From Bacteroidales bacterium (GTDB lineage: Bacteria; Bacteroidota; Bacteroidia; Bacteroidales; F082): a stretch of 64,000 bases of DNA. The notes below the pieces were generated by a model. That model had not been told where the DNA came from, did not search any database, and saw only the letters and a program-made list of their open reading frames with translations. This document shows, piece after piece, positions 41,668 to 51,647 of the stretch. A program made the position numbers and the translations under genes. The DNA lies in assembly GCA_017530365.1 (NCBI GenBank), contig JAFXMK010000007.1:62001-126000 (forward strand), written 5' to 3'. Position 1 is the stretch's first letter. Each line of letters opens with the position of its first letter.

Positions 41668-44166
41668 ATGACGCCTATGAAACGATGCTTTACCCTTTTG
41701 CTTATGCTACTCTTTATGGGAGGTGCATTTGCCCAAGTGCTTGTCAACGAGACTTTTGAAACAGGAAATACAGTAGATCAACCACCGGTAGGGTGGATCT
41801 GCGACGATGGTGGCTGGAAGGCTGGCATCACCATTCCCGACGACAATATTGCTCGTGGAAGGAAGCCGCATACAGGCGACTGGTATATGTATGCTACCTA
41901 TAACACTGACGTGTGGGCATACAAGGAAATCAACGTTACCGCTGGCAGCTACTATCGCGTGTCGTTCTGGTACGCCACCTGGCATGTTGATCATTTTGAC
42001 CTGGAAGTGAAAGCTGGAGCGAGTGCCACACCTTCAGCGATGACCATCACGGTGCTGCCACAGATACAAGTCAGCAACGAAGCGTTCGAACAAGCCTCGG
42101 CGGTGTTCCAAGCTACCAACACGGGCTCCTGCTATGTGGGCTTCCACAGCACTGCCACCAACTCGCCTTGGTATTTGTCGATCGACGATGTGGTTATCGA
42201 GCAAACACAGCAGTATAACTTTGCCATCGACCAGCTCACTCCCGACACCACAGTCTATTTTGGTGAGTCGGCTTACCTGCGCTTCCTGCTCAGCAATACT
42301 GGCGAACAGGATGACACGTATCAGTTTGCCAACACAGGAACCCTGCCAATGGAATTCTATCAGAACGGTTCCCAAGTGACCCAAGTGGCGTTGCCATACA
42401 ACAGCGCCGTAGAACTAGTGGCAAAGGCCACTTTGCCCATGGATTTGACCGATGGCGAGATATTACATGCCACTTTCGATGTGACTTCTTCGCATTCTGC
42501 GCCGACCCAAAGCGGAGATTTCCAAATCACGGCTTTGGAACCTGTCAACGCTTTCCCCTTGTCGGAAGGATTTGATGACGCGACTTTCCCTCCAGCTGGA
42601 TGGCAGAATGTGGCGACCAACGGCACCTACGTTTATGAGCGCAGGACTTCAAACGATTGGCCGAATTGCTTGCCTCATGATGAAAGTGCCGCAATGGCTC
42701 GTTATTACAGCTATTCTGCTCCGGAAGGATGGACGTGCTCTTTGATCTCTCCCAAACTGCATCTCAATGCCACTGACAACGTCGTTCGCTATTGGATTTT
42801 CCGTAACTTCAACAACAATATCAACCGTCCCGACAGGATCAATGTCTATTATTCTCCGACTACGAACACCGCTGATGGAACTTTGCTTGGCACCGTACAT
42901 CGTAACACCATGATGGAGCCAGTGGTGGGGGAGAATAGCGATTGGTATGAATACACCTATACTTTTGATAGCCCAGAAGGCTACGGTTTTGTCATCTTTG
43001 AAGCTGAGAGCGGCTATGGATGGGACCTTTGCATCGATGATGTTTACATCAACGCTACTTCGGTGGACAACAATCCTCCCACTGTCGTTTCGCTCAAGGG
43101 CGCCCAAACATGGGCTGACACTGAGATGAACATCTCGTTGAAGGTTTACGATGAATCGAATGTGCCCAATCAGATGCAGGCCACCTATACGATAGACGGA
43201 CAATCGCACGACATCACCTTGAACAGATCGTCAAAAGCGAATTATGATTTCACGGCTACCTTGCCTGCACAGCCCAATCACACCACGGCAAGCATCGTGT
43301 TCCATCTGACTGATGATCTTGGTCATGCCGCCGACTCTGATCCTTACGACTTACATTGGGATTGGCAGGCGCCCATCCTTCTCGAAGGTTTTGAGGATGA
43401 ACAATTCCCGCCAGCGGGATGGACGATAGAATCGCTCAACATGAGCTGGTTCGGATGGTATAGCTTCCGAGCTGAATATGCCACCAACTATTTTGGCGAT
43501 GAGTATTATGTGGTGCCTCCGCAAGGCACGAGAATGGCCGGTGTGGAATGGGATGAGTCGGAAGAGTGGGGGCCTCAAGACGAGAGCCTTGTAACCCCGC
43601 TGATGGCTATCGATCGCCCTGCTGCTCTTTCCTTTGAGACCTTCTGCCAATATGGTGTAGCGGAATATCAAGACCATTATAAAGTGGATGTGTTGAACAC
43701 CAACACAGGCTCTTGGAGTACCCTTTGGGATGCTGTGGATCAGTCGGAGTGGGTCAACCAGTTCCAAGAACCTGTCCACATCGACTTGTCTGCGTACCAA
43801 GGACAGAACATCAGGTTGAGGTTCCGTGCCCATAACAACGGAGCGGATGTGCTGACCTATTCATGGTTTATCGACAATGTGAAGGTCGTGGCCTCGGATA
43901 CCACTGGCGTCGTTGTGGGTGAAACCTTGACCGATGACCACACTGTCAGTTTGTATCCAAATCCGGCCAAAGACAAACTGCATGTTGGGGCTAAAACCAT
44001 GATCCGTCAGATGGATTTGGTTGCCATGGATGGACGTCGGATGAAGCAATGGCTCGTAGATGCTACTGAGGCGGACGTGGTATTGGAAGGTCTTGCCAAG
44101 GGAGTTTATTTATTGCAGATTGTAACTGACGATGGCGTTTTAACGAAGAAGTTGGTGCTTAAATAA
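41668..44166 (+). CDS. T9SS-secreted adhesin-like protein (cleaved-adhesin/choice-of-anchor J domains)
   Basis: An 832-residue surface or secreted protein. It has a signal peptide (MKRCFTLLLMLLFMGGAFAQ, from the second ATG at 41677) and three jelly-roll-type domains of the cleaved-adhesin/MAM-like kind, recognisable by repeated FET/EGFDD..FPPAGW openings (VNETFETGN, LSEGFDDATFPPAGW, LLEGFEDEQFPPAGW) and SIDDVVIEQ / CIDDVYINA / FIDNVKVVA ends. The C-terminal T9SS type A sorting domain reads SLYPNPAKDKLHV..GVYLLQIVTDDGVLTKKLVLK. Likely role: binding of host or polymer surfaces. It is 15 bp upstream of the first C10 protease. Confidence 0.88.
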   Translation: MTPMKRCFTLLLMLLFMGGAFAQVLVNETFETGNTVDQPPVGWICDDGGWKAGITIPDDNIARGRKPHTGDWYMYATYNTDVWAYKEINVTAGSYYRVSFWYATWHVDHFDLEVKAGASATPSAMTITVLPQIQVSNEAFEQASAVFQATNTGSCYVGFHSTATNSPWYLSIDDVVIEQTQQYNFAIDQLTPDTTVYFGESAYLRFLLSNTGEQDDTYQFANTGTLPMEFYQNGSQVTQVALPYNSAVELVAKATLPMDLTDGEILHATFDVTSSHSAPTQSGDFQITALEPVNAFPLSEGFDDATFPPAGWQNVATNGTYVYERRTSNDWPNCLPHDESAAMARYYSYSAPEGWTCSLISPKLHLNATDNVVRYWIFRNFNNNINRPDRINVYYSPTTNTADGTLLGTVHRNTMMEPVVGENSDWYEYTYTFDSPEGYGFVIFEAESGYGWDLCIDDVYINATSVDNNPPTVVSLKGAQTWADTEMNISLKVYDESNVPNQMQATYTIDGQSHDITLNRSSKANYDFTATLPAQPNHTTASIVFHLTDDLGHAADSDPYDLHWDWQAPILLEGFEDEQFPPAGWTIESLNMSWFGWYSFRAEYATNYFGDEYYVVPPQGTRMAGVEWDESEEWGPQDESLVTPLMAIDRPAALSFETFCQYGVAEYQDHYKVDVLNTNTGSWSTLWDAVDQSEWVNQFQEPVHIDLSAYQGQNIRLRFRAHNNGADVLTYSWFIDNVKVVASDTTGVVVGETLTDDHTVSLYPNPAKDKLHVGAKTMIRQMDLVAMDGRRMKQWLVDATEADVVLEGLAKGVYLLQIVTDDGVLTKKLVLK

Positions 44167-44181
44167 TGAAGTGATAGTGCT

Positions 44182-46695
44182 ATGAAAAGAGCAATATTGA
44201 TTGTAATATGCTTGGTGTCGATGCTTTCTATGAAAGCGTCGCCGGTTCATCGCTCAGAGGCCGTAAAAATGGCAGCTGCATTTTTAAAAACCAATGAATT
44301 GCAACTGGTTGATTTGGGGGGTAAATTTGGTTTCAACAATCTCTATGCTGTTTCAGGAGAGAATAGTTTCGTGTTGTTGTCGGCAGATGACCGGGCTTTT
44401 CCTGTGCTGGCTTATTCCTTTGAAAAACCTTTTTCATTGGATGTTGCTGAGAGCACCTTGGACTGGATCCGTTCCTACGACCAAGAGATTCAGTCGTTAA
44501 ATGACAATCGGGTTGAGGCGACAGAGGAGGTGAGACGGGCATGGTCAGATCTCATGCAGGGAGTTGCTGGTCAGGTGTCAAACCGGGCCATAGTGAAGCC
44601 GTTGGTCTTCAGTCAGTGGGGACAGCGTGCACCGTACAATCTTTATTGTCCTGGAGACTGTGTTACGGGATGTGTGGCGACAGCGATGGCTCAGCTTATG
44701 AAGTATTGGGAGTATCCCAATCAAGGGACAGGGTATCACTCCTTTACACATCCCACTTACGGATCGCTCTCCGTTTCTTTTGGAAACACTACATATGATT
44801 GGGATCATACGCCGAATGGGGCGACTTCGGATAGTCCGACAGCAGTTCAACAAGCCCTTGGGACACTGCTCTATCATTGCGGAGTGGCGGTTGATATGAA
44901 TTATGGAACCGATGGGAGTAGTACCCCGGCAAACAAAGTGCCTGAAGCCATGACCAACTATTTTGGCTATTCGTCTTCAATCTCATTAGTACACAAAAAA
45001 AATGGCTACACGGATGCCACATGGAAGTCGTTATTGAAAAATGAGCTGGATGCCTCAAGACCTTTGTTTTATGCAGGTCAGGATCGGGCATCTGCCCATG
45101 CGTTCATCTGTGACGGTTATGACAGTCGTGACTATTTCCATTTTAACTGGGGTTGGAATGGCCAAAACGATGGCTACTATATGATTGGTGCTTTGAATCC
45201 TGACCATGAGCAAAGCTATAATGTGAATAACTATGTCATTATGGGCATTGAGCCCCGTCCGGTACCAGTCAGTGCGCCAAACAATCTCGTTGCCGCTGTC
45301 AATGGCAGCAATGTGCAACTGAGTTGGAACGCTGCCTCGGGTGCCTCGTATTACAAGGTGTATAGAAATGGTGAGCTGATTGCTAGTCATGTCACTGGAT
45401 TGTCCTATACGGATTCCTCTGTGGTTTTTGGACGTCATCGTTATTTCGTGAGGGGCGTCTCCAGTTCAGGCGATCGTTCCCGGAAATCCAATGAGGCGGA
45501 AGCCGTGGTGACGATACAGGTTTCCACTCCCACTGGGTTGTTCGCATATGTTGTTGATGGAGAACTGGAATTGTATTGGAACAATCCGGCAACGGAAACG
45601 GGTACTATATTTTACAAAAGGTCTGGGTATGAGGATGATAGCTATGGCTATGGCGGTACATCGACCACCTACTGGGCACAGCGTTATCCAACCAGCATGA
45701 TCGCCAAATACGAGGGCTTGGGTGTTGATTTTGTGGAAGCATATTTTAGATATCCTGGAGAATATACGGTGTATCTGTGTAAAGGTAATCATGCCGGCGT
45801 GACAGAAACGATCACCCAACAGACGCTTACCATAACGGAAAGTGGAACCCAATCGTTTTACTTGGATGAGCCATTCTTGCTGGATTGCACCAAGGACTTG
45901 TGGATGGTATTGTCTGCTCCCGCTTCCATTCCGTATCCCGTGGTCTATTGCAATTATGACGGACCTGGTTTGGAAGATGCTTGCTATATCAGTTCGGACT
46001 TTTCTTCTTGGGAGTCCATGGCAAGTGATCATGTGTCATGGAGGATGGCAGTGGAGGTTTCGGATTGCCCTTTTATCTATAAAGTATTGAGAAACGGGAC
46101 CGTCATTGCCGACGACGTCCGCTATTGTTATTATATTGACAACGATCTTGCTGCCGGCACTCAACGCTATCAGCTGATAGCCAGTTTCAACGGGGTGGAA
46201 TCGTCTGCTTCTGAAGCTTGCACGATCTCTTTGGTAAATGTGGATGTGCGTGTTTCGGGCTATGGCAAGGTGGAAGGTGATGGTTTTTATGAAGACGGAG
46301 ATTATGTTGAGTTGAAGGCTGTTCCCAACCCCGGCGCATCCTTTTTTGGATGGAGAGAGAATGGAGTGACAGTTAGCACTGATCTAAATTACAGATTCTA
46401 TGCTTACGAATCGCGCCAGCTGGAAGCACGCTTCACAGGGGCTGGAATAGATGAGAATGAATCGCCAATAATGGAAGTCTATCCTAACCCGATCCAATCG
46501 CACATGCATATCAAGTCACAAGCCCTCATTCGCAAAATGGAAATCACTGACCTGAATGGTGAAACGGTAGATACCAAAGATGTTGATGCCGATGAGTTGG
46601 ATTATTCGATGGAGGATTTGGCAAGTGGAGCATATTATTTGCGCCTGTTTACTGATAAAGGTATTGTAATGAAGAAAGTGATATTAAGCAGATAA
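44182..46695 (+). CDS. C10 family (streptopain/interpain-like) cysteine protease with FN3 and T9SS sorting domains
   Basis: An 837-residue secreted protease precursor. After the signal peptide (MKRAILIVICLVSMLSMKAS) comes a Spi-type propeptide (SFVLLSADDRAFPVLAYSF). The catalytic domain has Cys164 in VTGCVATAMAQLMKYWEYP and His306 in ASAHAFICDGYD, followed by DYFHFNWGWNG. A fibronectin-III-like domain (VSAPNNLVAAVNGSNVQLSW), a further beta region, an InlB-type repeat-like stretch (GKVEGDGFYEDGDYVEL..) and a T9SS sorting domain (EVYPNPIQSHMHI..YYLRLFTDKGIVMKKVIL) complete it. The propeptide should block activity until secretion. It is tandem with a close paralogue 20 bp downstream. Confidence 0.92.
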   Translation: MKRAILIVICLVSMLSMKASPVHRSEAVKMAAAFLKTNELQLVDLGGKFGFNNLYAVSGENSFVLLSADDRAFPVLAYSFEKPFSLDVAESTLDWIRSYDQEIQSLNDNRVEATEEVRRAWSDLMQGVAGQVSNRAIVKPLVFSQWGQRAPYNLYCPGDCVTGCVATAMAQLMKYWEYPNQGTGYHSFTHPTYGSLSVSFGNTTYDWDHTPNGATSDSPTAVQQALGTLLYHCGVAVDMNYGTDGSSTPANKVPEAMTNYFGYSSSISLVHKKNGYTDATWKSLLKNELDASRPLFYAGQDRASAHAFICDGYDSRDYFHFNWGWNGQNDGYYMIGALNPDHEQSYNVNNYVIMGIEPRPVPVSAPNNLVAAVNGSNVQLSWNAASGASYYKVYRNGELIASHVTGLSYTDSSVVFGRHRYFVRGVSSSGDRSRKSNEAEAVVTIQVSTPTGLFAYVVDGELELYWNNPATETGTIFYKRSGYEDDSYGYGGTSTTYWAQRYPTSMIAKYEGLGVDFVEAYFRYPGEYTVYLCKGNHAGVTETITQQTLTITESGTQSFYLDEPFLLDCTKDLWMVLSAPASIPYPVVYCNYDGPGLEDACYISSDFSSWESMASDHVSWRMAVEVSDCPFIYKVLRNGTVIADDVRYCYYIDNDLAAGTQRYQLIASFNGVESSASEACTISLVNVDVRVSGYGKVEGDGFYEDGDYVELKAVPNPGASFFGWRENGVTVSTDLNYRFYAYESRQLEARFTGAGIDENESPIMEVYPNPIQSHMHIKSQALIRKMEITDLNGETVDTKDVDADELDYSMEDLASGAYYLRLFTDKGIVMKKVILSR

Positions 46696-46715
46696 ACAAT
46701 AAAAATATTAAAGTT

Positions 46716-49271
46716 ATGAAACGAATTCTATTCTTACTCATGGCCGTTACGACGATGATTTCGTTAAATGGCGCTCCTGTATCACATGTTGAGGCATTGA
46801 AGATTGCCTCCAACTTCATGAAAGCCAAGATGGAGGAGAAAGCATTGCCAATTGAGACCTTGGTGGAGGTGTCGCTTGACCGGAGTTCGCGGTTGGAGCA
46901 CTTGTATGTGTTTACTGGGGATCACAGTTTTGTCATTATGTCGGCTGACGACAGGGCGATGCCAGTTTTGGGCTATGCGCTGGACCGGCCATTTGACAAA
47001 GAAAACATTCCCTGCAACATGCTGTCATGGCTTCAGGGATATGAAAATGAAATGCTTTACCTGGAAGAGCATCGGATTGAAGCCCCTGAAAGTGTTAGAG
47101 AGGCTTGGGAGACCCTGAAGCAGGGATCCCTTTGGCAGCCTGTTAATCGTGCTGAGGTGTTGCCATTGATAGACTCAAAATGGGGTCAGCACGCTCCTTT
47201 CAACTACTATTGTCCGGGCAATAGTGTTACGGGCTGTGTGGCAACGGCCATGTCTCAGATTATGAAGTATTGGGAATACCCGAACAAAGGCACAGGATCG
47301 CATTCGTATTACGATTATACCTACGGCACCCAAAGCGCCAATTTCGGAAACACTACTTACGACTGGGATCACATGACCTTTACGCCGAGTGCTTCATGTT
47401 CTTTGGCTGAGAAGCAAGCCATTGGTACTTTGGTGTATCAATGTGGTGTGGCTGTGGAGATGGAATATGGAACAGAAGTAAGCTCTGCCGCTTCGTCTGA
47501 TGTCCCCGATGCCATGATCCAATATTTTGGTTATAACCCCGGAACAGTGATGGATGAGAAGGTGTATTATACTGATGCTGGATGGAAAACCTTGATCAAA
47601 GACGAACTGAATCAGTCTCGTCCAGTGTATTATTCAGGAAACAATGCAACTAGTGATGGAGGTCATGCTTTTATTTGCGATGGCTATGATAACCGCGACT
47701 ATTTCCATTTCAATTGGGGATGGGCGGGCACCCATGACGCCTATTTTATGATTGGGTCGCTGAATCCTGATGGTTCAACAGATCTGAACTACATCAACAG
47801 GATTATCACAGGGTTGTATCCTGCCTCTTATGCTGTTCAAGCTCCAACAAATCTCCGTGCTACAGTTGATGGAGAGAATGTCCGCCTTACATGGAACGCC
47901 TCGTCGGGCGCGTCCAGTTATAATGTGTATCGTGATGGTTCTTTGATTGCTTCACAGGTGAGTGGGACAAGCTATGTTGATCCAAACCTTTTTTATGGGA
48001 ACTATGTCTATTATGTCAAGGCCTTGAAGAGCAACGGAGACCGTTCTCCGCGGTCAACTTCAGTCGAAGTTCAGATTGAGTTTACTTTAGCTGCCCCAAC
48101 AGCAGTGTCTGGTCAATTCAATCAGAACGATGCTTCCTTGATGCTGACATGGGATTCTCCCATTCCTCAAAGTGCTGCGTTAGAGTACGGTACGGGATCC
48201 GCTCAAGGTCAAGTTGGTTACGAGGGTTATGCCAATTATTGGGCACAGCGTTATCCTGTAGCTGATCTTGTGGAGTTTGCAGGTATGAGCATTACGGAAG
48301 TGCAGGTGTATCTTTACGAGGTTGGTGCATATAAATTGTATCTCTATGCTGGTGATCCATCGAATTCCGAGAATCTTCTATATGAGCAATCTTATAATTG
48401 TACCTATTTGGGATATAATGACGTTGAATTGACGACAAGTGTTCCACTGGATTATAAGAATGACCTTTGGGTGGTCTTCTATGCTCCAGCTACTGTGGGG
48501 TATCCAGCTGTTTATTGCTCTTATTCGGGACCAGGGGTAGAAGATGCTTCCTATATCGGAAAGTCGTGTTCTGCATGGTATTCATACGCGTCACAAAACC
48601 GTTCGTGGATGTTTACTGTCACTCTTGAGGCTTCTGGTCTCACTTATAAGGTGACCAGAAACGGGACTACCATTGCCGATCATATTACAAAGACTGAGTA
48701 TCGTGACGAACATCTGGTTTCTGGCTCCTTGATGTATCGGGTTTTGGCGAGTGGTTTAGGAGGAACATCCAATCCTTCAGACGCCTATTCCATTTCATTG
48801 GCCGACATCCAGGTCAGCGTTGAAAACGCTGTGGGAGGTTCTGTGAGTGGTGGCGGATTGTATAAGGTTGGTGATAACGTCACTGTGAGAGCTAATGCCA
48901 ATACTGGGTATCAATTCAAGGGTTGGAAAGAAAACGACGTGATGGTCAGCACTAATGCCGTTTATACATTTGCTGCGAGCGCAAATCGCAACCTTAAGGC
49001 CAGCTTCCAAAAGAACAATAATAGCGTGGGAGATTTGCAAGAGTCATTCGTGCTATATCCGAATCCTGTCAAGACACAGCTGCACATAGAATCCAGTTTG
49101 GTCATTCGCCAGCTTGAGGTGGTTACTGTGGACGGAGTACTGGTGGAGACGAAGAAAGTCGATGCCGCTGAAGTGGAATGCTCTATGGCTGGATATGCAA
49201 AAGGAGTGTATTTTCTCCGCCTTGTCACTGACGAAGGGGTTGTCGTTAAGAAAGTGGTGTTGAGTGAGTAA
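46716..49271 (+). CDS. C10 family cysteine protease with FN3 and T9SS sorting domains, tandem paralogue
   Basis: An 851-residue relative of the 44182-46695 product with the same domain order: signal peptide (MKRILFLLMAVTTMISLNGA), Spi-type propeptide (SFVIMSADDRAMPVLGYAL), C10 domain with Cys174 (VTGCVATAMSQIMKYWEYP) and His317 (GGHAFICDGYD), FN3-like domain (VQAPTNLRATVDGENVRLTW), a beta region and an InlB-like repeat (GGSVSGGGLYKVGDNVTV..YQFKGWKEN), then the T9SS sorting domain (VLYPNPVKTQLHI..GVYFLRLVTDEGVVVKKVVL). Unlike its neighbour it has Ser rather than Cys four residues before the nucleophile. Both catalytic residues are kept, so both copies should be active. It lies 6 bp before the methyltransferase gene. 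Confidence 0.92.
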   Translation: MKRILFLLMAVTTMISLNGAPVSHVEALKIASNFMKAKMEEKALPIETLVEVSLDRSSRLEHLYVFTGDHSFVIMSADDRAMPVLGYALDRPFDKENIPCNMLSWLQGYENEMLYLEEHRIEAPESVREAWETLKQGSLWQPVNRAEVLPLIDSKWGQHAPFNYYCPGNSVTGCVATAMSQIMKYWEYPNKGTGSHSYYDYTYGTQSANFGNTTYDWDHMTFTPSASCSLAEKQAIGTLVYQCGVAVEMEYGTEVSSAASSDVPDAMIQYFGYNPGTVMDEKVYYTDAGWKTLIKDELNQSRPVYYSGNNATSDGGHAFICDGYDNRDYFHFNWGWAGTHDAYFMIGSLNPDGSTDLNYINRIITGLYPASYAVQAPTNLRATVDGENVRLTWNASSGASSYNVYRDGSLIASQVSGTSYVDPNLFYGNYVYYVKALKSNGDRSPRSTSVEVQIEFTLAAPTAVSGQFNQNDASLMLTWDSPIPQSAALEYGTGSAQGQVGYEGYANYWAQRYPVADLVEFAGMSITEVQVYLYEVGAYKLYLYAGDPSNSENLLYEQSYNCTYLGYNDVELTTSVPLDYKNDLWVVFYAPATVGYPAVYCSYSGPGVEDASYIGKSCSAWYSYASQNRSWMFTVTLEASGLTYKVTRNGTTIADHITKTEYRDEHLVSGSLMYRVLASGLGGTSNPSDAYSISLADIQVSVENAVGGSVSGGGLYKVGDNVTVRANANTGYQFKGWKENDVMVSTNAVYTFAASANRNLKASFQKNNNSVGDLQESFVLYPNPVKTQLHIESSLVIRQLEVVTVDGVLVETKKVDAAEVECSMAGYAKGVYFLRLVTDEGVVVKKVVLSE

Positions 49272-49277
49272 GGAGAT

Positions 49278-50435
49278 ATGTCAGAAAGTATAGGGAGATT
49301 CCTAAATATTGTTGAAGAGGCAGTTGCTCAAAACGTCATGGTGAAAATGACATTGAGCAAGCCGGTGCAGAAGCATGACGAACTGCGCAACATCTATGTG
49401 AAACCTGTCCTGATCAAGGAGCAACGTCTATTCGCTTTTACTTATCGTTACGATCGCCGCGACGAGGTGAAAAACTATGATGCGGCGCAGATGATGGATG
49501 TCTTGTGGGAGATGGTTCCGAAGCGCTTTTTAAATGCTGTGCTTTTCACGGTAAACGAGGATGTCATTTTGTTGGTCTCAAGTAAAGGCAAAGCGACGAT
49601 TCAAACCAAGAGGGTTCAGGAATGCCGCGAGCAGAACTTGGAACATGACAAGCAGAAGGTCCGTCTTATCAATCCAGCGAATCCTTGGTGGTACCAATTG
49701 GGTCTGACTACCCGCGAGGGCAAGATTACCGCCGACATGCAGCATAAGTTCAAGCAGATTTACAAGTATGCCGAGATCGTGGAAAGTCTTGTCAAGCCAA
49801 TGAAATTCGACGGCGCTGTCCACATCGCCGACATGGGAGCAGGGAAGGGCTATCTCACCTTTGCTCTTTATGAATTGCTGACCCAGCGGTTACATCTGGA
49901 TGTCGATATCAAAGGCGTTGAGATACGGCCGGACCTGGTGCTGAAGATCAATGAGATCATTAAGTCATCGGGGTTGAAAGGTTTGGAATTTGTAGAGAGC
50001 AGTATCGGGACTTTTCGTCCTGAGAAGCTGAATGTGTTAATTGCCCTTCACGCGTGCAACACGGCCACTGATGATGCCATTGCCAAAGGTATCAGGGCGG
50101 GAGCGGAGTTGATTGTTTGCGCCCCCTGTTGCCATAAGCAGATTCGTCAGGAGATGGAACGCTCTGGGAAAGTCGATGCCATTACACGCTATGGGATTTT
50201 CATGGAACGCCAAGCCGTGATGATCACCGACACGATACGAGCCTTGATGATGGAATATTACGGCTACAAGACCCAAGTGATGGAATTCATCGAAATGGAA
50301 CATACGCCGAAAAATGTTTTGCTGGTAGGACGGAAGACTGATAAAGAACCTGATAGACTGATGATTAGCAAAGCCATCAGCGACCTGAAGCGGCAATACG
50401 GCATTCAACAACATTACCTTGAAACCATCCTGTAA
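49278..50435 (+). CDS. Class I SAM-dependent methyltransferase (Methyltransf_32-like)
   Basis: A 385-residue cytoplasmic protein. The SAM-binding motif I is HIADMGAGKGYLTFALYELL, followed by the acidic strand end DIKGVEIRPDL. LNVLIALHACNTATDDAIAKGI and VCAPCCHKQIRQEM are the HACNTATD and CCHK motifs shared with Methyltransf_32 proteins, related to tRNA methyltransferase TRM13 and GSTCD. The N-terminal 170 residues form an extra domain seen in bacterial members. A nucleic-acid substrate is likely but unproven. The 6-bp gap suggests read-through from the protease genes, an odd pairing that is probably incidental. Confidence 0.8.
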   Translation: MSESIGRFLNIVEEAVAQNVMVKMTLSKPVQKHDELRNIYVKPVLIKEQRLFAFTYRYDRRDEVKNYDAAQMMDVLWEMVPKRFLNAVLFTVNEDVILLVSSKGKATIQTKRVQECREQNLEHDKQKVRLINPANPWWYQLGLTTREGKITADMQHKFKQIYKYAEIVESLVKPMKFDGAVHIADMGAGKGYLTFALYELLTQRLHLDVDIKGVEIRPDLVLKINEIIKSSGLKGLEFVESSIGTFRPEKLNVLIALHACNTATDDAIAKGIRAGAELIVCAPCCHKQIRQEMERSGKVDAITRYGIFMERQAVMITDTIRALMMEYYGYKTQVMEFIEMEHTPKNVLLVGRKTDKEPDRLMISKAISDLKRQYGIQQHYLETIL

Positions 50436-50476
50436 AATAATTCTAAAAGAAATGGTTTTTATCAAAAGATTCTTCG

Positions 50477-50484
50477 TATCTTTG
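50477..50484 (+). promoter_or_regulatory. -7 box upstream of ilvE
   Basis: TATCTTTG, ending 38 bases before the ATG at 50523. The leader contains no recognisable riboswitch or attenuator hairpin. Confidence 0.5.
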
Positions 50485-50522
50485 TTTCCAAACAACTAAT
50501 TCAAAAAAACACAAATTATATC

Positions 50523-51548
50523 ATGCAAAACATCGATTGGGGAAGTCTCCCATTTGGTTATTATCCAACGAATTACAACGTCCGCTGCTATTATAGAAAC
50601 GGTCAGTGGGGCGAGTTTGAAGTCAGTTCAGAAACCACCATCAACATCCACATGGCTGCCACCTGCCTGCACTATGGTCAGGAAGCCTTCGAAGGTCTGA
50701 AGGCTTTCCGTGGCAAAGACGGCAAGGTGCGCGTCTTCCGCATGGACGAGAACGCCAAGCGTCTGCAATCGTCGAGCCACGGCATCATGATGGCCGAATT
50801 TCCTATCGACAAGTTCGAAGAAGCCATTGTGAAGTGTGTGAAGCTGAATGCCGATTTCATCCCGCCTTACGAGAGTGGTGCTTCTTTGTACCTCCGTCCA
50901 TTGCTGATTGGTACGGGCGCCCGTGTAGGTGTGAAGCCTGCTGATGAGTATCTGTTCTTGGTGTTTGCTACACCTGTAGGACCTTATTTCAAGGGTGGTT
51001 TCATGGCCAACCCATACGTCATCACTCGTAAGTATGACCGTGCCGCTCCGCTTGGCACTGGTATCTATAAGGTCGGTGGCAACTATGCCGCTTCCATGCG
51101 TCCTCACGTTGAGGCATGCCATGGTGGACAGTATGCCTGCGAGTTCTATCTCGATGCCAAGGAGAAGAAGTATATCGACGAAGCTGGTGCAGCCAACTTC
51201 TTCGGTATCAAGAACGGCACCTATATCACTCCGCTGTCATCATCCATCCTCCCATCCATCACCAATAAGAGCTTGATCCAGATTGCCGAGAGCATCGGTA
51301 TGAAGGTGGAACGTCGTCCTATTGCAGAAGAGGAGCTTGCTACCTTCGAAGAGGCTGGCGCATGCGGCACCGCTGCTGTCATCAGCCCGATCTCACGCAT
51401 CGACGATCCTGAGAATGGCAAGTCTTACACTTTCGGTGACGGCAAACCTGGTCCTTGGAGCGAGAAGCTTTACAACAAGCTCCGTGGCATCCAGTATGGC
51501 ACTGAACCTGATGAGTTTGGCTGGACTACCATTATTGAAGGTGTTTGA
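50523..51548 (+). CDS. ilvE: Branched-chain amino acid aminotransferase
   Basis: PLP enzyme of fold type IV that transfers amino groups between glutamate and branched-chain 2-oxo acids; 341 residues. Visible motifs are HYGQEAFEGLKAFRGKDG and VRVFRMDENAKRL near the N-terminus, YLRPLLIGTGARVGV in the middle, and the segment around EAGAANFFGIKNGTYITP; GTAAVISPISRI binds the cofactor phosphate near the end. The PLP lysine is probably in the GIYKVGGNYAASM segment. It is a single-gene unit between its own promoter box and a strong terminator. Confidence 0.93.
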   Translation: MQNIDWGSLPFGYYPTNYNVRCYYRNGQWGEFEVSSETTINIHMAATCLHYGQEAFEGLKAFRGKDGKVRVFRMDENAKRLQSSSHGIMMAEFPIDKFEEAIVKCVKLNADFIPPYESGASLYLRPLLIGTGARVGVKPADEYLFLVFATPVGPYFKGGFMANPYVITRKYDRAAPLGTGIYKVGGNYAASMRPHVEACHGGQYACEFYLDAKEKKYIDEAGAANFFGIKNGTYITPLSSSILPSITNKSLIQIAESIGMKVERRPIAEEELATFEEAGACGTAAVISPISRIDDPENGKSYTFGDGKPGPWSEKLYNKLRGIQYGTEPDEFGWTTIIEGV

Positions 51549-51569
51549 TCCTTGTTTTGAGGAAAATGA

Positions 51570-51602
51570 AAAAAATGCGCTCTTTATGGGCGCATTTTTT
51601 TT
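51570..51602 (+). terminator. Rho-independent terminator after ilvE
   Basis: Stem AAAATGCGC / GCGCATTTT around a 9-base loop, followed by a T-run, 21 bases after the ilvE stop. Confidence 0.85.
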
Positions 51603-51610
51603 GTTTATAT

Positions 51611-51618
51611 TATATTTG
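51611..51618 (+). promoter_or_regulatory. -7 box upstream of the Omp28-like gene
   Basis: TATATTTG, ending 29 bases before the ATG at 51648 and starting 8 bases after the preceding terminator. Confidence 0.5.
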
Positions 51619-51647
51619 TAGCGGAAAACCAATCAAATATCGATTAT

